Source of the DNA: Acidipropionibacterium thoenii DSM 20276
GTDB taxonomy: Bacteria > Actinomycetota > Actinomycetes > Propionibacteriales > Propionibacteriaceae
DNA: 61,611 nt
Reading direction: 5' to 3'
Assembly: GCF_000423445.1 (NCBI RefSeq)
Contig: NZ_AUHZ01000016.1
Span: 1-61,611 of the forward strand
Numbering within the stretch: the stretch's first letter is position 1; each line of letters opens with the position of its first letter. The position numbers and the translations under genes were made by a program. Under the pieces are notes generated by a model. It was not told where the DNA came from. It saw only the letters and a program-made list of their open reading frames with translations, and searched no databases. This document shows, piece after piece, positions 59,858 through 61,611 of the stretch.

Positions 59858-60589
59858 TCAACTCACGCTCCAGCCCGAATGGGTCGTCATCGAGAACGTC
59901 TGCGGGCTGCTGTCCTCACCCGCGACACGGCCAACCGCACAAGGAGACGACCATGGAAAACGCAACCCCGACGATGCAACCCCCGACGGCGCAACCCTTC
60001 GCGGCATGGAACGCGACCCGTGGCACCTGGGAGACAACGCAGCTCGACCTCTACGGGCTCTCGGCGCCGTTCTCGGCGATCTGGCCGACCTGCGGCTGGA
60101 TGCGCGATGGATCGGCCTACCGGCTTCCCTTGTCGGCGCTCCTCACCAACGCTCCCGCATCTTCGCCCTCGCCCGGCGCACTGTTCCGCACCCCACTGGC
60201 GACCAGGTGCGAGCACGACGAGGGACGATCGCACTGTCTCACCAGATCATCGACTTCGCCCTCCACGGACCGGCTGGCTCACCGAGCAGGAGAGGCGAAT
60301 CGGAGACGCTGTGGTCCCTGATCGACGGGCTGTTCAGCGCTGGGGACGCTACGCCGACGCCATCACCCGTTGGGAACACGTCACCAGACGCCCCGCGCCA
60401 GCGCCAGCCCTCCTGAACGAAGCCGACGGCCCTCGCCCAGCACCGGCGTTCGTGGAGTGGCTGATGGGCCTGCCCGCTGGATGGGTCACCGATGCCCATG
60501 AGCTGACGCAGAACCAGCAGATCACCGCGCTTGGCAACGGAGTGCTACCTCTCCAGGCGGTGTCCGCACTGTCGCTGCTCGCCGCGTGA
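59858..60589 (+). pseudogene. Cytosine-5 DNA methyltransferase, 5'-truncated and frameshifted
   Basis: Begins directly at the IS end with QLTLQPEWVVIENVCGLL (motif VI ENV), then VGAPHQRSRIFALA (motif VIII). The frame is lost around 60250-60310, and the end is read in another frame: FVEWLMGLPAGWVTDAHELT and ITALGNGVLPLQ (motif X). Motifs I-IV, including SAM loop and catalytic Cys, are missing. Clearly inactive. Confidence 0.85.
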
Positions 60590-60596
60590 ACGTCGG

Positions 60597-61316
60597 CTAC
60601 GCGAGAGCCGCGTCCTCCGGTGCGCCCGGTGTTGTTCCCAGAGCGGCAAGTAGGCGGGTCCGGATTCGCTGCTTGCGCTCCTCGAAGAACGACGTGAAGT
60701 CGGCCAGGTCGAGCGGAAGACCGTCGAGGTCGTTCTCGGCAAGGTAGGTGGCTCGCTTGTCCTCGCTCGGGAAGGCGGTGCCGATCCACTCCGCAGGCAG
60801 GCCGTCCTGCTTCTCGATGTTGGCGGTCCCGGCGAGCAACTGGAGGTTCGGCAAGAGGTTCACGACCGCCAGGTAGTCGTCGACGCTGTCGAGCGGGACA
60901 CCGGCGTCGAGAAGTCTCTTCTTGGTGAAGCGGGACTTGGGGAAGATGTGATCCTCGTGGAACTTCTTGCTCAGGTCCAGCCCCGGGTACAGCACGGACA
61001 GCACTGAGAAGGTCCGCTGGCCCGCGTACTTGAGGTTGAGCAGTTCGTCGATCTCGGCGTTGTCGAACGCGAGGCTCTTGCCCACGGCCGCCATCGCCTC
61101 CTCAACCGCCGCAACCGGGAAGCCGTTCGTCGAGTTGGTGCGGAGGACATCGCGGATGCGGGTGAGGAGCGTGTCGAGCCCCGACCCCCAGATGCCGCGC
61201 TTGACCAGCGAGCGGGTCACCCACCGTTGGAGGGCGAGCCTGTCGGCCGCGTCCGCGGTGGAGTCGAGGTAGGAGTTGGACTGAGTGAAGCTTCCCGGAC
61301 TTCTGAGGAAAGTCAT
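60597..61316 (-). pseudogene. DUF262/HNH (GmrSD-like) restriction protein, C-terminal part
   Basis: 239 readable residues. HNH-type motif KFHEDHIFPKSRFTKKRL at residue ~115 is the GmrD/DUF1524 signature, followed by LLPNLQLLAGTANIEKQ. The N-terminal DUF262 NTP-dependent domain is absent: the frame stops at the edge of a second IS-like sequence near 61317. Convergent with the methyltransferase remnant (stops eight bases apart). Probably the wreck of a modification-dependent restriction gene. Confidence 0.75.
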
Positions 61317-61344
61317 AGTTTCGAGAATCGGGTAGGATCACATC

Positions 61345-61611
61345 ATGTCAGGATCGAAGTACAGTCCGGAGTTCAAGAACTAGGTCGTTCTTGAAGTCGT
61401 GGACAAGCATCGCACCATCAAAGCCGTAGCAGAATCATACAATCTTGTCGCTCAGACTGTCGGCGTATGGGTCAAGGAGTATCGCAAGAAGAATCCGGAC
61501 CCGGAAACCGAGAACCTCACCAGTGCCGAGTCGGCCGAACTCGAACGGTTGAGGAAGGATCTCTGTGAGGCCCGGATGGAGAACGAGTTCCTAAAAAAAG
61601 CGGCAGCCTTC
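61345..61611 (+). pseudogene. IS3-like OrfA with internal amber codon (partial)
   Basis: From ATG 61345 the frame reads MSGSKYSPEFKN, TAG (61381-61383), then VVLEVVDKHRTIKAVAESYN and a zipper-like tail (ELERLRKDLCEARMENEFLK), the IS3 OrfA plan. Near the window end the tract A7G (61593-61600) is the classic A AAA AAG slip site. The TAG would prevent a full product unless suppressed or bypassed. The element continues beyond the window. Confidence 0.8.

Noticed and set aside
58300-59862. Target-site duplication of the IS3 element
   Set aside because: The bases flanking the inferred ends do not match, whichever of the possible end positions is used.

Overview
The window is high-GC DNA from an actinobacterium, most likely a member of the Propionibacteriaceae (an Acidipropionibacterium-like genome is my best guess, not verified). 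It opens with the 5' end of a 16S rRNA gene on the minus strand, preceded by an actinobacterial BoxA leader and two strong sigma-70-type promoters. The order ppx - DUF501 - ftsB - eno - mazG - mfd - pth - rplY - prs - glmU - tRNA-Gln matches, from memory, the conserved actinobacterial core arrangement known from Streptomyces.

Layout. 0.1-0.7 kb: rRNA promoter and leader. 0.7-5.5 kb: lipoprotein, NUDIX protein, Bax-inhibitor-like protein, a Gly-Cys-Val tRNA cluster, and an HtrA-type protease broken at a G8 tract. 5.5-25.3 kb: housekeeping block covering an unusual short-arm tRNA-Leu(UAA), division, glycolysis, house-cleaning, transcription-coupled repair, translation, PRPP and UDP-GlcNAc synthesis, isoprenoid synthesis, rRNA methylation and protein O-mannosylation. 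25.3-44.8 kb: more variable, host-like genes: 5-oxoprolinase (pxpA, fused pxpBC), a three-gene hydrolase / condensation-fold acyltransferase / zinc-ribbon membrane protein operon, a frameshifted DJ-1/PfpI gene, a TetR/MFS efflux pair, a TetR-gap operon with an apparently leaderless promoter, a MerR-HEAT/HEAT pair, SRPBCC and DUF1684 proteins, cardiolipin synthase, a cytosolic papain-like peptidase and an AI-2E-type transporter.

45.1-58.3 kb is a compact protein-quality-control and stress island: a frameshifted HTH protein at its left edge, a small membrane protein, dnaK-grpE-dnaJ-hspR, a lipoprotein trypsin-like/PDZ protease, an HdeD-type membrane protein, a NarL-type two-component system, a tandem universal stress protein and divergent clpB. 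It has visibly lower GC than the flanks and ends at an IS3-family element. This combination recalls the transmissible locus of stress tolerance of proteobacteria, in an actinobacterial form built on the DnaK/HspR/ClpB system. It is the most interesting object in the window.

58.3-61.6 kb is a decayed mobile and defence zone: an intact IS3-family element with a canonical -1 slippery site, a 5'-truncated and frameshifted cytosine-5 DNA methyltransferase, a 5'-truncated DUF262-type protein with an HNH motif, and the start of a second IS3-like orfA that carries an amber codon. No CRISPR array or intact prophage was seen.
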